Shown here: positions 17,046-25,749 of the stretch, in pieces
Numbering within the stretch: the first letter of the stretch is position 1
How the letters are laid out: every line of letters begins with the position of its first letter
Assembly: GCA_947499555.1 (NCBI GenBank)
Contig: CANMOU010000003.1
Span: 446,979 to 510,978, forward strand
Source: an uncultured Roseovarius sp.
GTDB taxonomy: Bacteria; Pseudomonadota; Alphaproteobacteria; Rhodobacterales; Rhodobacteraceae
Length of the DNA stretch: 64,000 nt
Reading direction: 5' to 3'
Made by a program: the position numbers and the translations under genes
The notes under the pieces: generated by a model
Told to the model about the DNA's origin: nothing
The model's input: the letters and a program-made list of their open reading frames with translations, nothing else
Databases searched by the model: none

Positions 17046-18089
17046 ATGCGGCGCAGACCATTGGGGCGAACGGGCATCGAGGTAAGCGCGCTTTGTCTAG
17101 GCTCGATGACCTGGGGCAGTTCGAACACCGAGGCCGAGGGACACGCGCAGATCGATATGGCGCTGGATCATGGCGTCGATTTCATTGACACCGCCGAGAT
17201 GTACCCGACCTATCCGGTGACCAAGGAAACCGTGGGCCGGACGGAAGAGATTATCGGCACGTGGCTGGCCAAGACCGGGCGGCGCGATGAGATTGTCCTG
17301 GCCACCAAACATGCAGGCGAGGGGATGCGCCACATCCGGGATGGCGCCCCGATCACGGGTGAGAGCATTCCCAAGGCGATCGAGGCCTCGCTTAAGCGCC
17401 TGCAAACGGATCAGATCGACCTTTACCAATTCCACTGGCCCAATCGCGGCAGCTACATGTTTCGCCAGAACTGGGCCTATGACCCGTCCAAGCAGAACGC
17501 GGTTGAGACCCGGGCGCATATGGAAGATGCGCTGGCGGCTTTGGCAAAAGAGGTCGAGCGCGGCACGATCCGTGCCTTTGGGCTCAGCAATGAAAGCGCC
17601 TGGGGCACCGCGCAATGGCTGAAGGTGGCCGAAGAGATGGGCGGGCCGCGTGTGGCCTCGATCCAGAACGAGTATTCGCTGCTTTGCCGGCTCTATGACA
17701 CGGACCTTGCCGAGTTGAGCGTGAACGAGGATGTCGGTCTTCTTGCTTTTTCACCGCTCGCGGCTGGAATGCTTACGGGGAAGTACCAGGATGGCCAGGT
17801 GCCGAAAGGCTCACGGCTAGACATCAGTGGGGACCTGGGTGGTCGCAAAACTGAGCGCGTCTTCAGCGCCACCGAGGCGTATCTGCAAATCGCCCGCAAA
17901 CACGGGCTTGATCCGGTGCAAATGGCGCTGGCCTGGTGCCTGACACGGCCCTTCATGTGCTCGGCCATCTTCGGCGCGACCAGCATGGCGCATCTGGAAT
18001 TGGCTCTCGGGGCGGCGGAGCTGCAGCTCTCTGGTGAGGTTCTGGCCGATATTGCAACGGCGCATAAAGCGCACCCGATGCCGTACTAG
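17046..18089 (+). CDS. Aldo/keto reductase (Tas-like)
   Basis: 347 aa, NADPH-dependent TIM-barrel oxidoreductase. The catalytic residues are in family positions: Asp and Tyr in DFIDTAEMYP, Lys in ATKHAG and His in QFHWPN. The cofactor loop is near the C terminus (AIFGATSMAHLE). The long insertion after EMYP (TYPVTKETVGRTEEIIGTWL) is characteristic of the E. coli Tas group, whose physiological substrate is unclear. I start at ATG 17046 behind GAAAGGGC; a frame open from 16920 would add an unlikely leader. A repeat element with a GC hairpin follows the stop. Confidence 0.88.
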   Translation: MRRRPLGRTGIEVSALCLGSMTWGSSNTEAEGHAQIDMALDHGVDFIDTAEMYPTYPVTKETVGRTEEIIGTWLAKTGRRDEIVLATKHAGEGMRHIRDGAPITGESIPKAIEASLKRLQTDQIDLYQFHWPNRGSYMFRQNWAYDPSKQNAVETRAHMEDALAALAKEVERGTIRAFGLSNESAWGTAQWLKVAEEMGGPRVASIQNEYSLLCRLYDTDLAELSVNEDVGLLAFSPLAAGMLTGKYQDGQVPKGSRLDISGDLGGRKTERVFSATEAYLQIARKHGLDPVQMALAWCLTRPFMCSAIFGATSMAHLELALGAAELQLSGEVLADIATAHKAHPMPY

Positions 18090-18095
18090 GTCTGC

Positions 18096-18143
18096 TGCTT
18101 CTTTCTTGTCGAAAATACCCCGGGGTCTGGGGCAGCGCCCCAG
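18096..18143 (+). repeat. Intergenic element GCTTCTTTCTTGT...AAATACCC copy 3, with adjoining GC hairpin
   Basis: The conserved 25-base segment is 18096-18120. It is followed by CTGGGGC-AGC-GCCCCAG (18127-18143), a perfect 7-bp hairpin likely to end transcription of the aldo/keto reductase and the convergent XRE gene. Copies 1 and 2 near base 182-359 also adjoin a GC-rich hairpin, so element plus hairpin seems to be the unit. Confidence 0.7.
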
Positions 18144-18149
18144 CGGCGC

Positions 18150-19001
18150 CTATGTGCGCAATTTCTCCAGATACTCCGGCACCTCGCGGGCCGAGACATA
18201 GGCCTCTCGTACCAGGCTGTCGAAATGTGCCGTGAGAACCTGCACGCGCTCGGTATCGCGAAACGCCATGTAGTTGCGCCCCACGTAGAGCACGGCAAGA
18301 AGCGGGCCGAAGACCGTGATCGGCGCCGAGTAAAGTCGCCTGGCGTCATAGAAGTAAAGCCGCAGGCGCGGATAAAGCTGCTGCGTGATCTGGAGCAGAT
18401 AGGCCATCTGCGCGGCGCGTGTCTCGGCGGGGACATCGGCGTAATACCCTTCGCCCTTTGCAAAACTGTCAATCTCGAAAAGCGGCAGCGCGATCTCATA
18501 GTCCGACTGCGTGCTGCGCATCCACCTCAACCGGTCCTCAGAAGCGCCAATCGCCTGTTCTGTGGAGCGACCCAAATGCGGTGCATATTCCCACTCCAGC
18601 ATCGCACGCGTCTTGAGCATATCTGGCAGGCCGGCTGGCACATGGCGGATCTTGTACCCCGCCGCTTCCTTGTGCCAGTCAAAGATCTGCTCATCCACCA
18701 ATGCGCGTGGTGCTTCGGTCAGCGCCAGCGTGTTGGCCAGCACGTCCGCCGCGGTCTCGGGCCGGTCGCTGAGCCCCAGAAGCCAGTCAGCCGAGACGCC
18801 AAGTGTTACGGCACATTCGCCGACAACCTGCGCATTGGGCAATCGCGCGCCACGCCCTGTCAGCAGCTGCGATATGGTTGAGCGATCCACGCCAACCTCG
18901 CGGGCAAGCGCGCTTTGGGACATGGCCCTATCCTGCATGGCGTCACGCAGACGCCCGCGAAACAGGTCTGCGCGATCTCTTTTGTCGGTATTCTGGCTCA
19001 T
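18150..19001 (-). CDS. XRE-family transcriptional regulator
   Basis: 283 aa. The Cro/CI helix-turn-helix is at about residues 12-75 (MSQSALAREVGVDRSTISQL, then LGVSADWLLGLSDRPE). A roughly 200-residue C-terminal domain follows that I do not recognise as a named family; it is rich in aromatic residues and presumably binds an effector or mediates oligomerisation. It is divergent from a fatty acid desaturase across 108 bp that contain a dyad, so control of desaturase expression and of itself is the simplest reading. Confidence 0.8.
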   Translation of the reverse strand: MSQNTDKRDRADLFRGRLRDAMQDRAMSQSALAREVGVDRSTISQLLTGRGARLPNAQVVGECAVTLGVSADWLLGLSDRPETAADVLANTLALTEAPRALVDEQIFDWHKEAAGYKIRHVPAGLPDMLKTRAMLEWEYAPHLGRSTEQAIGASEDRLRWMRSTQSDYEIALPLFEIDSFAKGEGYYADVPAETRAAQMAYLLQITQQLYPRLRLYFYDARRLYSAPITVFGPLLAVLYVGRNYMAFRDTERVQVLTAHFDSLVREAYVSAREVPEYLEKLRT

Positions 19002-19015
19002 TTGGTGATATTTAT

Positions 19016-19032
19016 CAACATTGACGATGTTT
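19016..19032. promoter_or_regulatory. Putative XRE operator
   Basis: CAACAT-TGACG-ATGTTTG forms a near-perfect dyad with a 5-bp centre. It lies 15 bp upstream of the XRE start codon, within the AT-rich divergent promoter region shared with the desaturase. Confidence 0.4.
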
Positions 19033-19109
19033 GTTAACTATATTTAGAATATCTTGCTGACACTTTCTGTCGTAACAATTCTGTGAATGGGGACGGCAGC
19101 GGGATCGGT

Positions 19110-20027
19110 ATGACGGGAAGACCAGTCAGCTTTCGCGTGGAGTGGCCAACACTCACGCTGCTCTTGGGCTGCTACACAGTTTGGTTTCTGGCGCTCTACT
19201 GGTTCAGCGCGCTTTGGCTGCCATTGGGTATGGTTATCACCATAATTACCATCGCACTACATTCTTCCCTGACCCATGAACTTATTCATGGCCATCCTTT
19301 TCGGTCAGCTTGGTTGAATGCCGCATTGGGATTTCCCAGCCTTGGGCTTTTCGTACCGTACCTGCGGTTTCAGGACCTCCATCTGGCGCATCACCACGAC
19401 AGCAACCTGACCGATCCCTATGATGACCCGGAATCGAACTACCTCGACCCCGAGACATGGGCGCGGCTGCCCGGGCTGGCGCAATGTCTCCTGCGGGCCA
19501 ATAACACATTGCTGGGCCGGATACTGCTTGGCCCGGTACTGGGACAATTGGCGTTCATGAAGGCCGATTGGACCGCGATCAGGACTAGCAATCGGCCTGT
19601 CGCCATAGCCTGGGCGTTGCATGTTCCGGCGATAGCGGTTGTGCTTTGTCTGGTGGTCGTGTCGCCCATGCCGCTTTGGGCCTATCTTGCCTGTGCCTAT
19701 GCAGGGTTTGGCATCATCAAGATCCGCACCTTCCTGGAGCATCGCGCGCATGACCGGGCCAGTGGGCGCACTGTTGTGGTCGAAGGTGGCGGGCTTTTGT
19801 CCTTCCTTTTCCTGAACAACAACTTGCATGTTGTGCATCATATGCACCCGCAGGTGGCCTGGTATGACCTGCCGGCGCTCTGGCGCGGCAAGAAAGAGCA
19901 TTATCTGCGCCGCAACGAAGGCTATTACTACGGCTCTTATTCGGAGATCTTCCGCTCGCATCTGCTGCGTGCCAAAGATCCGGTGCCGCATCCGCTGCGC
20001 CCGCAATCGGACTGGCCTGCCGAGTAA
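19110..20027 (+). CDS. Fatty acid desaturase family protein
   Basis: 305 aa membrane di-iron enzyme. All three histidine boxes are present: HELIHGH (56-62), HLAHHHD (91-97) and HVVHHMHP near residue 250. Several hydrophobic segments lie between them. The family inserts double bonds into acyl chains or hydroxylates lipids or carotenoids; the exact product is not readable. I start at ATG 19110; an in-frame GTG at 19083 is possible but leads with a Gly-rich, unlikely segment. The DMT exporter follows 20 bp downstream, and an XRE regulator is divergent. Confidence 0.85.
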   Translation: MTGRPVSFRVEWPTLTLLLGCYTVWFLALYWFSALWLPLGMVITIITIALHSSLTHELIHGHPFRSAWLNAALGFPSLGLFVPYLRFQDLHLAHHHDSNLTDPYDDPESNYLDPETWARLPGLAQCLLRANNTLLGRILLGPVLGQLAFMKADWTAIRTSNRPVAIAWALHVPAIAVVLCLVVVSPMPLWAYLACAYAGFGIIKIRTFLEHRAHDRASGRTVVVEGGGLLSFLFLNNNLHVVHHMHPQVAWYDLPALWRGKKEHYLRRNEGYYYGSYSEIFRSHLLRAKDPVPHPLRPQSDWPAE

Positions 20028-20047
20028 TTCTCGGGCAAGAGGGGCTC

Positions 20048-20953
20048 ATGCTAGAGCCCTGGATTTTCCTCTCCATCATGGCGGCACTGTTTCAGACGCT
20101 GCGCTTCATGCTGCAAAAGTCGCTGAGCATGGGCACGCTGAGCGCTTTGGGTGCAACCTTTGCACGCTTTGCCTATGCCGCGCCGCTCGCGGCCTGCACA
20201 GTACTGGCCTACACGCTTTGGGTTGGGGACGGCCTGCCGGATGTGGGGCCGCGGTTCTGGGGGTACGTATTTGTTGGCGGACTCGCCCAGATCCTGGCCA
20301 CGTGGTGCGTGGTGCTTTTGTTTGCCGAGCGCAATTTCGCGGTTGGCATCACGTTCAAGAAAACCGAAGTGATCCAGACAGCGCTTGTGGGCTTCATCCT
20401 TCTCGGAGATCACATCAGCGCGGCGGCCTTTCTGGCGATTTTTCTGGGGCTGATCGGGGTTCTTGTCCTGTCAGACCCGCCAGATGGCGCGACGGGCTGG
20501 ACCCGGCGGTTTTTCAACCGGGCAGCCGGCCTTGGGCTTGTCTCTGGCGCTTTCTTTGCGATCTCGGCAGTGACCTATCGCGGTGCGACGCTTGAGGTGG
20601 CGTCAGACGACGCCTTCTTGCGCGCCATGGTATCCGTCGCGGCGGTCACGGCTTCTCAAAGCATCGGTATGTCGCTTTACCTGCGCTGGCGCGAGCCAGG
20701 AGAGCTGTCACGTGTCTGGGCGGCGCGCTCAAAAGCGATCTGGATGGGGTTCATGAGCATGCTGGGCAGCATTGGCTGGTTTACGGCCTTCACGTTGCAA
20801 AACGCAGCCTATGTGTTCGCCGTGGGGCAGGTTGAGGTGATTTTCTCAATCATGGCCTCGGTCCTCTTTTTCAAAGAAAAAATCACCGCGCGAGAGGTCT
20901 TTGGCATGGCGCTTCTGAGCGCCAGCATCATCGCCTTGGTGATCCTGGGTTAA
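20048..20953 (+). CDS. EamA/DMT-family transporter
   Basis: 301 aa with ten hydrophobic segments arranged as two EamA halves (about 1-140 and 155-300; the second contains IFSIMASVLFFKEKITAREV, a typical TM8-TM9 signature). Drug/metabolite transporters move amino acids, nucleosides or drugs; the substrate is unknown. It follows the desaturase closely and is probably co-transcribed. Its stop codon overlaps that of the convergent Nudix gene at a shared TTAA. Confidence 0.85.
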   Translation: MLEPWIFLSIMAALFQTLRFMLQKSLSMGTLSALGATFARFAYAAPLAACTVLAYTLWVGDGLPDVGPRFWGYVFVGGLAQILATWCVVLLFAERNFAVGITFKKTEVIQTALVGFILLGDHISAAAFLAIFLGLIGVLVLSDPPDGATGWTRRFFNRAAGLGLVSGAFFAISAVTYRGATLEVASDDAFLRAMVSVAAVTASQSIGMSLYLRWREPGELSRVWAARSKAIWMGFMSMLGSIGWFTAFTLQNAAYVFAVGQVEVIFSIMASVLFFKEKITAREVFGMALLSASIIALVILG

Positions 20954-21663
20954 TCGGCATTCGTCGGCTGAATGCCCCGCAAACGCAGAAACAGACTTGC
21001 CTCATCGTCATTGCGGAAAAAAGGCACCGTTTCGGGCGGGGCGGTGTCATGCACCCGAGCTTCGATTTCCGCGAGCACGACCTCGGTGATGAACGGAAGA
21101 TCGAAACTGCGCGCTTCCGAAAGAGGGATCCATTGCAGATGGCTAAGCTCTTCTGAAGCGGCGGAAAAATCATCCAGATCGCTGGCAATGGCGTTGGCAT
21201 CAATCAAGAAGAAACGCGCATCGAAACGGCGCGGACGTCCGGGTGGCGTGATGGCGCGGAAGACAAATTGCAGCGCCTCTGCCGTGGGCACATGCCCGGT
21301 TTCGGCAAAACTGGCCCAATCGGGCGCGGGAAGCGACGGCCACGCGCCGGGCGTGCCAAGGATAAGTCCGGTTTCTTCCCACAACTCTCGGATCGTGGCC
21401 GCAGCAAGCGCGTGGCTTAGATCCCGTGCGCTGTCTTCGCGCAACCGACCCGCACAAAGTGCGGGCAGCGGGCTTGCCAGTGGAATGTCCGCATCGCCGG
21501 CATCAACCGCCCCGCCGGGAAAAACAAACTTGTTTGGCATGAAGGCGGCTTTTGCGCCGCGCTGCCCCATCAGGACCTTTGGACGCGTGGCCCGGTCGCG
21601 CAGAACGATCACGGTCGCCGCGTCTCGGATGGCCGTCTTGTCGATGGTCTCAGCGTTGCTCAT
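20950..21663 (-). CDS. Nudix hydrolase (NUDT7/19-like)
   Basis: 237 aa. The Nudix box is split by an insertion, as in the CoA/NUDT19-type group: GGAVDAGD, then about 30 residues, then ATIRELWEETGLI with the metal-binding REXXEE pattern. The N-terminal strand carries VIVLRDR and VLMGQRG. Such enzymes hydrolyse nucleoside-diphosphate-linked substrates such as CoA derivatives. Convergent with the DMT gene; their stop codons share bases at 20950-20953. Confidence 0.85.
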   Translation of the reverse strand: MSNAETIDKTAIRDAATVIVLRDRATRPKVLMGQRGAKAAFMPNKFVFPGGAVDAGDADIPLASPLPALCAGRLREDSARDLSHALAAATIRELWEETGLILGTPGAWPSLPAPDWASFAETGHVPTAEALQFVFRAITPPGRPRRFDARFFLIDANAIASDLDDFSAASEELSHLQWIPLSEARSFDLPFITEVVLAEIEARVHDTAPPETVPFFRNDDEASLFLRLRGIQPTNAD

Positions 21664-21687
21664 GCAAACCCTTCCAATTGGAAAGGG

Positions 21688-22077
21688 TCAGCCGGTTGTT
21701 CCGAAGCCATGCATCATGCGCGCCCACTGGAAGCCCACGATTGCCCCTTTCAGTCGCGGCAATAGGTAAAGCGATAGGGTGACGCATCCAATAGCGAATA
21801 TCGTAAAAAGCAAAATCGGATCAGGCCGCCAGGTGGTGAAAACCACATGCAGGAGCGGCGCCATGAGATGCCCGACGATCAGGATGGTCAGATAGGCAGG
21901 CCCGTCATCGGCGCGATGATGCGACAGCTCTTCACGGCAAACCGTGCAGGTGTCACGCACCTTCAGATAACTCTTCATCAAAGGTCCGCTGCCGCATTTA
22001 GGGCATTTCCGCCGAAAGCCTTTTCGCACCGCTGGCCAGAGTTCGCGCTCGGCCTGCTGTGCCTGTACATCACTCAT
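21688..22077 (-). CDS. DUF983 family membrane protein
   Basis: 129 aa. A zinc-ribbon-like N-terminal region (KCPKCGSG and DTCTVCREEL, residues 25-45) precedes two membrane spans (about 55-75 and 85-105). This is the layout of DUF983 proteins, common in alphaproteobacteria and often found beside Nudix genes or cytochrome oxidase clusters. The function is unknown. It lies 24 bp upstream of the Nudix gene and is probably co-transcribed with it. Confidence 0.85.
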   Translation of the reverse strand: MSDVQAQQAERELWPAVRKGFRRKCPKCGSGPLMKSYLKVRDTCTVCREELSHHRADDGPAYLTILIVGHLMAPLLHVVFTTWRPDPILLFTIFAIGCVTLSLYLLPRLKGAIVGFQWARMMHGFGTTG

Positions 22078-22315
22078 GTCGCACCTCGTCGATCAATGAA
22101 GTGTGTTTGGCGTAAGTTCCAGAGAAGTTGAACCAGACAAACCGCCACCGCGTCGCGATGTCGCAAAGGGTTTGGCGCTTCTTCTGGGGACCCGTTCAAA
22201 AAAACGGCAGACCCTGCGACGGAAAGACGGCGCCCGGACGTAGAAGGCCATGTGAAGCGTCCGAAGAGGCGAACACGCAATCGAGTGACGGATATTCAGA
22301 ATGGAGAACACTACA

Positions 22316-22771
22316 ATGAATAACGTTTTTCTAATTGGTGCCCTGGCGGTTTCGATTGTCTTGGGCGGCGCTGTGCAGGGATTTGCGGCGTCGGAGCCTC
22401 ATGGCCCCAAACACAGTTTCGAGGCACTGGATGCCAATGGCGACGGCGAGGTGAGCCGCGCCGAGTTTGACAGCCACCGGGCGGGTCGCTTTGCCAAGGC
22501 CGATACCAACGGCGACGGGCTCTTGTCGCGCGATGAGGTCGTGGTGCGCGGCCAGGATCGCGCTGAGCGTTTCGCTGACAGGATGTTCCAGCGCCTTGAC
22601 GAAAATCGTGATGGCGCCATCAGCCTTGCGGAAATCTCCGAAGGGCGTGGTAACCGCTTCTTCGATCGGGCGGACAGCGACGGGAACGGTGCCGTCTCAA
22701 AACCTGAATTCGAGCAGATGAAGAAACGGTTTGCCGAGCATCGCAAATCCCGCGAAAGGACGGCAGACTGA
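22316..22771 (+). CDS. Exported EF-hand calcium-binding protein
   Basis: 151 aa. A signal peptide (NNVFLIGALAVSIVLGGAVQ, cleaved near GFAAS) is followed by four EF-hand loops: DANGDGEVSRAEF, DTNGDGLLSRDEV, DENRDGAISLAEI and DSDGNGAVSKPEF. It should bind calcium in the periplasm. GGAG lies 9 bp before ATG 22316; an ATG at 22301 is a weaker choice. An ECF sigma factor gene begins about 80 bp downstream, and similar EF-hand/sigma/CnrX-like groupings suggest the protein belongs to the same stress regulon. Confidence 0.88.
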   Translation: MNNVFLIGALAVSIVLGGAVQGFAASEPHGPKHSFEALDANGDGEVSRAEFDSHRAGRFAKADTNGDGLLSRDEVVVRGQDRAERFADRMFQRLDENRDGAISLAEISEGRGNRFFDRADSDGNGAVSKPEFEQMKKRFAEHRKSRERTAD

Positions 22772-22854
22772 CAAAGACGGCGCAGCGCCCGGATCAGGGC
22801 GCTGCGCATGCATGATTGACGGTGTTGGATAAGGCGCAGGATACTCAGGGCAGT

Positions 22855-23439
22855 ATGACAGCACAGCCGGACCCCTTGCAGGACGCATCCGATGAGGCGC
22901 TTCTGGTGCTCTTTGCCAACGGGGATGGCAAGGCGGCTGCATTGCTGACCAGTCGGTTGACCCCTCGGGTCATGGCCCATGCGTTTCGTCTTTTGGGAAA
23001 CCGCACCGAGGCCGAAGATGTCACGCAAGAAGCGATGCTGCGTTTGTGGCGTCAGGCCCCGGAGTGGCAACAGGACAGAGCAAAGGTGACGACATGGCTT
23101 TACCGGGTGGTTGCCAACCTGTGCATTGACCGGCTTCGACGGGCCAAGCGCCTTGCGCCGCTCGAAGCCGCAGGCGATCCGGCGGATGGGAGCAGCGGCG
23201 CGCCCGAGCAGCTGCAAGAGACGGCACGGGCAGAGGCGCTGCAGCACGCACTTGATGCGCTGCCAGAGCGTCAGCGCCAGGCCGTTGTGCTGCGCCACAT
23301 AGAAGAGCTTGGCAATCCCGAGATTGCCGAGGTCATGGAGCTAAGCATTGAGGCGGTTGAAAGCCTGATTGCGCGGGGCAAAAGGGCGTTGAGCGCCCAG
23401 TTAAGAGGACAAAGCGAAGAGTTGGGGTATTCGGAATGA
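22855..23439 (+). CDS. ECF-type RNA polymerase sigma factor
   Basis: 194 aa: region 2 (EAEDVTQEAMLRLWRQAPEW, then TTWLYRVVANLCIDRLRR) and region 4 (LPERQRQAVVLRHIEELGNP, then IAEVMELSIEAVESLIARGK). It directs RNA polymerase to stress promoters once released by an anti-sigma factor. ATG 22855 is chosen; TTG 22816 and GTG 22822 are upstream alternatives. The next gene starts at an ATGA overlap, so sigma and putative anti-sigma are translationally coupled. Confidence 0.9.
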   Translation: MTAQPDPLQDASDEALLVLFANGDGKAAALLTSRLTPRVMAHAFRLLGNRTEAEDVTQEAMLRLWRQAPEWQQDRAKVTTWLYRVVANLCIDRLRRAKRLAPLEAAGDPADGSSGAPEQLQETARAEALQHALDALPERQRQAVVLRHIEELGNPEIAEVMELSIEAVESLIARGKRALSAQLRGQSEELGYSE

Positions 23440-23828
23440 CATCTGGGAAAAAGACATCAAAGACGCCCGATGAGGCGTTTCTTGACGCGCATTTTGACGC
23501 CGCGCGCCGCCATGCTGCCAAGCCCGACGACGCGCTTTTGGCGCGGGTCGCAGCCGATGCTGCCGATGTTCAGGCGTCTATTATGCAAAAGATGGAACGT
23601 CAGCGACCAGGACTATCCCAGCAGGGGATTCGATCTGTTCTGAGTATGCTTGGAGGCTGGCCTGCGGCGGCGAGCCTCACAAGTGCGGCTGCTATGGGCT
23701 TGTGGCTTGGGATCGCGCCGCCGAACGCGCTCACGCTTATGGCGCAGGATCTGTTGATAGATCAGGGTGACACAGACGGCGCGACTTCGGTTGAAAGCGG
23801 CTTTGGTCTTTTTGAGGAGATGTTGTGA
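23436..23828 (+). CDS. Putative membrane-bound anti-sigma factor
   Basis: 130 aa. A cytoplasmic N-terminal part (about 65 residues, with DEAFLDAHFDAARRHAAKPD) precedes one membrane span (GGWPAAASLTSAAAMGLWLG, about 73-92) and a short periplasmic tail. It overlaps the ECF sigma gene by 4 bp and the CnrX-like sensor gene by 1 bp. Size, topology and position match CnrY-type anti-sigma factors, though I see no diagnostic motif such as a zinc-binding HXXXCXXC. The role is inferred from context. Confidence 0.6.
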   Translation: MTSGKKTSKTPDEAFLDAHFDAARRHAAKPDDALLARVAADAADVQASIMQKMERQRPGLSQQGIRSVLSMLGGWPAAASLTSAAAMGLWLGIAPPNALTLMAQDLLIDQGDTDGATSVESGFGLFEEML

Positions 23829-24322
23829 TGGTAGAGGAAAATTCGACGCAGCCCGTGCCGCAATCGCCGCCGCCGGGTGCGCCGCGTTGGATGCGGGTAA
23901 CGCTGGTCATCTCACTGGCGTTTAACCTGCTTATCATCGGGGCCTTTCTGGGGGCCATCCTGACTGGCGGGGGGAAATGGCGCGGGGGTGGTCACGCAGA
24001 CCGGTTCGGCGGGCCGCTCACCCGCGCCTTTAGTGAAGAAGATCAACGGATCCTCAAACGCCGGATGGCGATGGCCTTTATTGCCGATGGTGATGCGCGC
24101 GGCGCGCAACGCCGTCTGATGGCAGAGCTGGCTGAAGTCTTGCGCGCGACGCCCTATGACGAGGCGGCGGTGACGGCAAAGCTGGTCAATATGCGTGATC
24201 TTCTCGGGCAGCGGTTCGATACGGTTCAGTCCGTGGTGTCGGATCATCTCTCAACCATGAGTGATACCGAACGCGCTACTTTGGCGGACCGCATCGAGGA
24301 ACAGATACAGCGTCGCCGCTAG
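23828..24322 (+). CDS. CnrX-like periplasmic sensor (heavy-metal-sensor family)
   Basis: 164 aa. A Pro-rich cytoplasmic leader and one membrane span (VTLVISLAFNLLIIGAFLGA, about 25-44) are followed by an all-helical periplasmic domain with the pattern of CnrX/CpxP-like proteins (FSEEDQRILKRRMAMAFIAD, then RRLMAELAEVLRATPYDEAA). In the Cnr and related systems this domain senses metals or envelope stress and controls anti-sigma release. The ATG shares one base with the preceding stop (TGATG), and GAGGAGA lies upstream. Metal specificity is unknown: no obvious His-rich site is seen. Confidence 0.7.
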   Translation: MVEENSTQPVPQSPPPGAPRWMRVTLVISLAFNLLIIGAFLGAILTGGGKWRGGGHADRFGGPLTRAFSEEDQRILKRRMAMAFIADGDARGAQRRLMAELAEVLRATPYDEAAVTAKLVNMRDLLGQRFDTVQSVVSDHLSTMSDTERATLADRIEEQIQRRR

Positions 24323-24342
24323 ATGCTGTGGGTGAAGGGCCT

Positions 24343-25749
24343 TCAGCGGAAGGTCACCGTGTTACGCCCGTTTGATTTCGATCCGTAAAGCGCCTGATCT
24401 GCGAGTTGGAACATTGTTTCTGGCATCGGCGGGCATTGATGATCCGAGCAATCGGCAATAGCCCCGCCAAGGCTCACGGTGACGTCAATGGCGGGTATGC
24501 CACCGCCAACGGTCAGGGATGCCTTGCTGACGGCGCGTCGGATGCGCTGGGCCACTTGTCTTGCCCGGACATCACTGACGCCCGGCAGCAGGATCAGGAA
24601 CTCTTCACCCCCAATTCGCGCCACAATGCCCTCATTTCGCAATTCCGAAGTGATAAGCCGGGAGACTTCTTTCAGAACCGCATCGCCGACAGCGTGGCCA
24701 AAACGATCATTGATCCATTTAAAATGGTCTAGATCGGCAAGGATCACCGCCATTGAGCCGGCACTTTGCGCGGTTTCGACCATAAGCCTGTCCAATTGGC
24801 TCATGCCAAAGCGCCGGTTGTAAAGGCCGGTGAGCGGATCGGTCACCGCAGCGCGCAGACCTGTACGAAGGCCAGCGAGAATGCGGTCGTCGTCCAGTTT
24901 GCGTCTGATTTGCCGGTTCAGCCTCAGGTCGACTTCGGTGATGTGTGTGTCAAAATCAATGACGTCATGCGCCCCCATATCCAGCGCCGCCGCCGCGATA
25001 GGTGCCTTGGCGTAATCCGTCAGCGCGATGATTTTGGCGTTGCGTGTTTTCGGTGCAGTGCGAAGTGCGGACAGAAGGCCCAGGTTTGGCGCCGAAGGGT
25101 CGTTTCCGAGGTCAAGAAGGACGGCGTCAGGTTCCGCCTTGAGCTGTCGGAGTGCGCCACCTGCCGGCATGTCATACCGCTCAATCTGATGTGCGGTTTT
25201 TGAAGCAAGCGCACTATAGAAGCCGATCTTTTGTTGGGTGACGTGACGCGTGCCGGATTGTCTTGCCATTCGCGGCAAAAGTGCCGCAATTCGCCCACGG
25301 CGCGCAAAGGCAGCACTCTTTTCAGAAAACCCCAGAACCTCTGCCGTGTCAGGTTGCAATCCCAGATCAGCCTGACCATGCGTATCGCGCAGTATGGTGC
25401 GCAGCCGCGCCAATAGGACCGCATCGTCACCCGGTTCCGAAATGACATCTGTTGCCCCCAATCGAAACAACCGCAGCCGGGTCTCTGCATTATCATCGTT
25501 GATAAGCGCAATGACCGGTGTGTTTTTGTGCTCAGGGCAGGCTTTGATACGATCTACGAAATCCCCAAACGCCATATCGGCCAGTTCCGAGGAAACGAGG
25601 ATGAGATCGGGCTTTTCGCGGGCGCAGGCGCTCAGAGCCTCTTGCGCAGTCGAGGCCTGAAAGATCGAATAGAAGGCCGATGATAGTTTGACTTTGAGAA
25701 CGATGCGATTGCTGGAGATGCTGTCAACAATCAAGATGTCACCGGTCAT
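24343..25749 (-). CDS. PleD-like response regulator with diguanylate cyclase domain
   Basis: 468 aa in PleD layout: receiver 1 (1-120), receiver-like domain 2 (about 150-280) and GGDEF domain (300-468) with active-site GGEEF at 380-384. It would make c-di-GMP and control the switch between motile and attached life. Two departures are visible: the phospho-acceptor Asp expected at 53 is Ser (DLILVSSEL), and the inhibitory RxxD I-site reads Arg-Asn-Glu-Gly (371-374). Domain 2 retains an Asp at 213. ATG 25749 is preceded by GAAGGG; a longer frame reaches 25800. It is divergent from a DUF3572 gene, as often seen near pleD. Confidence 0.85.
   Translation of the reverse strand: MTGDILIVDSISSNRIVLKVKLSSAFYSIFQASTAQEALSACAREKPDLILVSSELADMAFGDFVDRIKACPEHKNTPVIALINDDNAETRLRLFRLGATDVISEPGDDAVLLARLRTILRDTHGQADLGLQPDTAEVLGFSEKSAAFARRGRIAALLPRMARQSGTRHVTQQKIGFYSALASKTAHQIERYDMPAGGALRQLKAEPDAVLLDLGNDPSAPNLGLLSALRTAPKTRNAKIIALTDYAKAPIAAAALDMGAHDVIDFDTHITEVDLRLNRQIRRKLDDDRILAGLRTGLRAAVTDPLTGLYNRRFGMSQLDRLMVETAQSAGSMAVILADLDHFKWINDRFGHAVGDAVLKEVSRLITSELRNEGIVARIGGEEFLILLPGVSDVRARQVAQRIRRAVSKASLTVGGGIPAIDVTVSLGGAIADCSDHQCPPMPETMFQLADQALYGSKSNGRNTVTFR

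Noticed and set aside
20950-20953. Shared TTAA stop region of the convergent EamA and Nudix genes as a regulatory overlap
   Set aside because: A 3-4 bp convergent overlap at TTAA is common by chance and carries no further signal.
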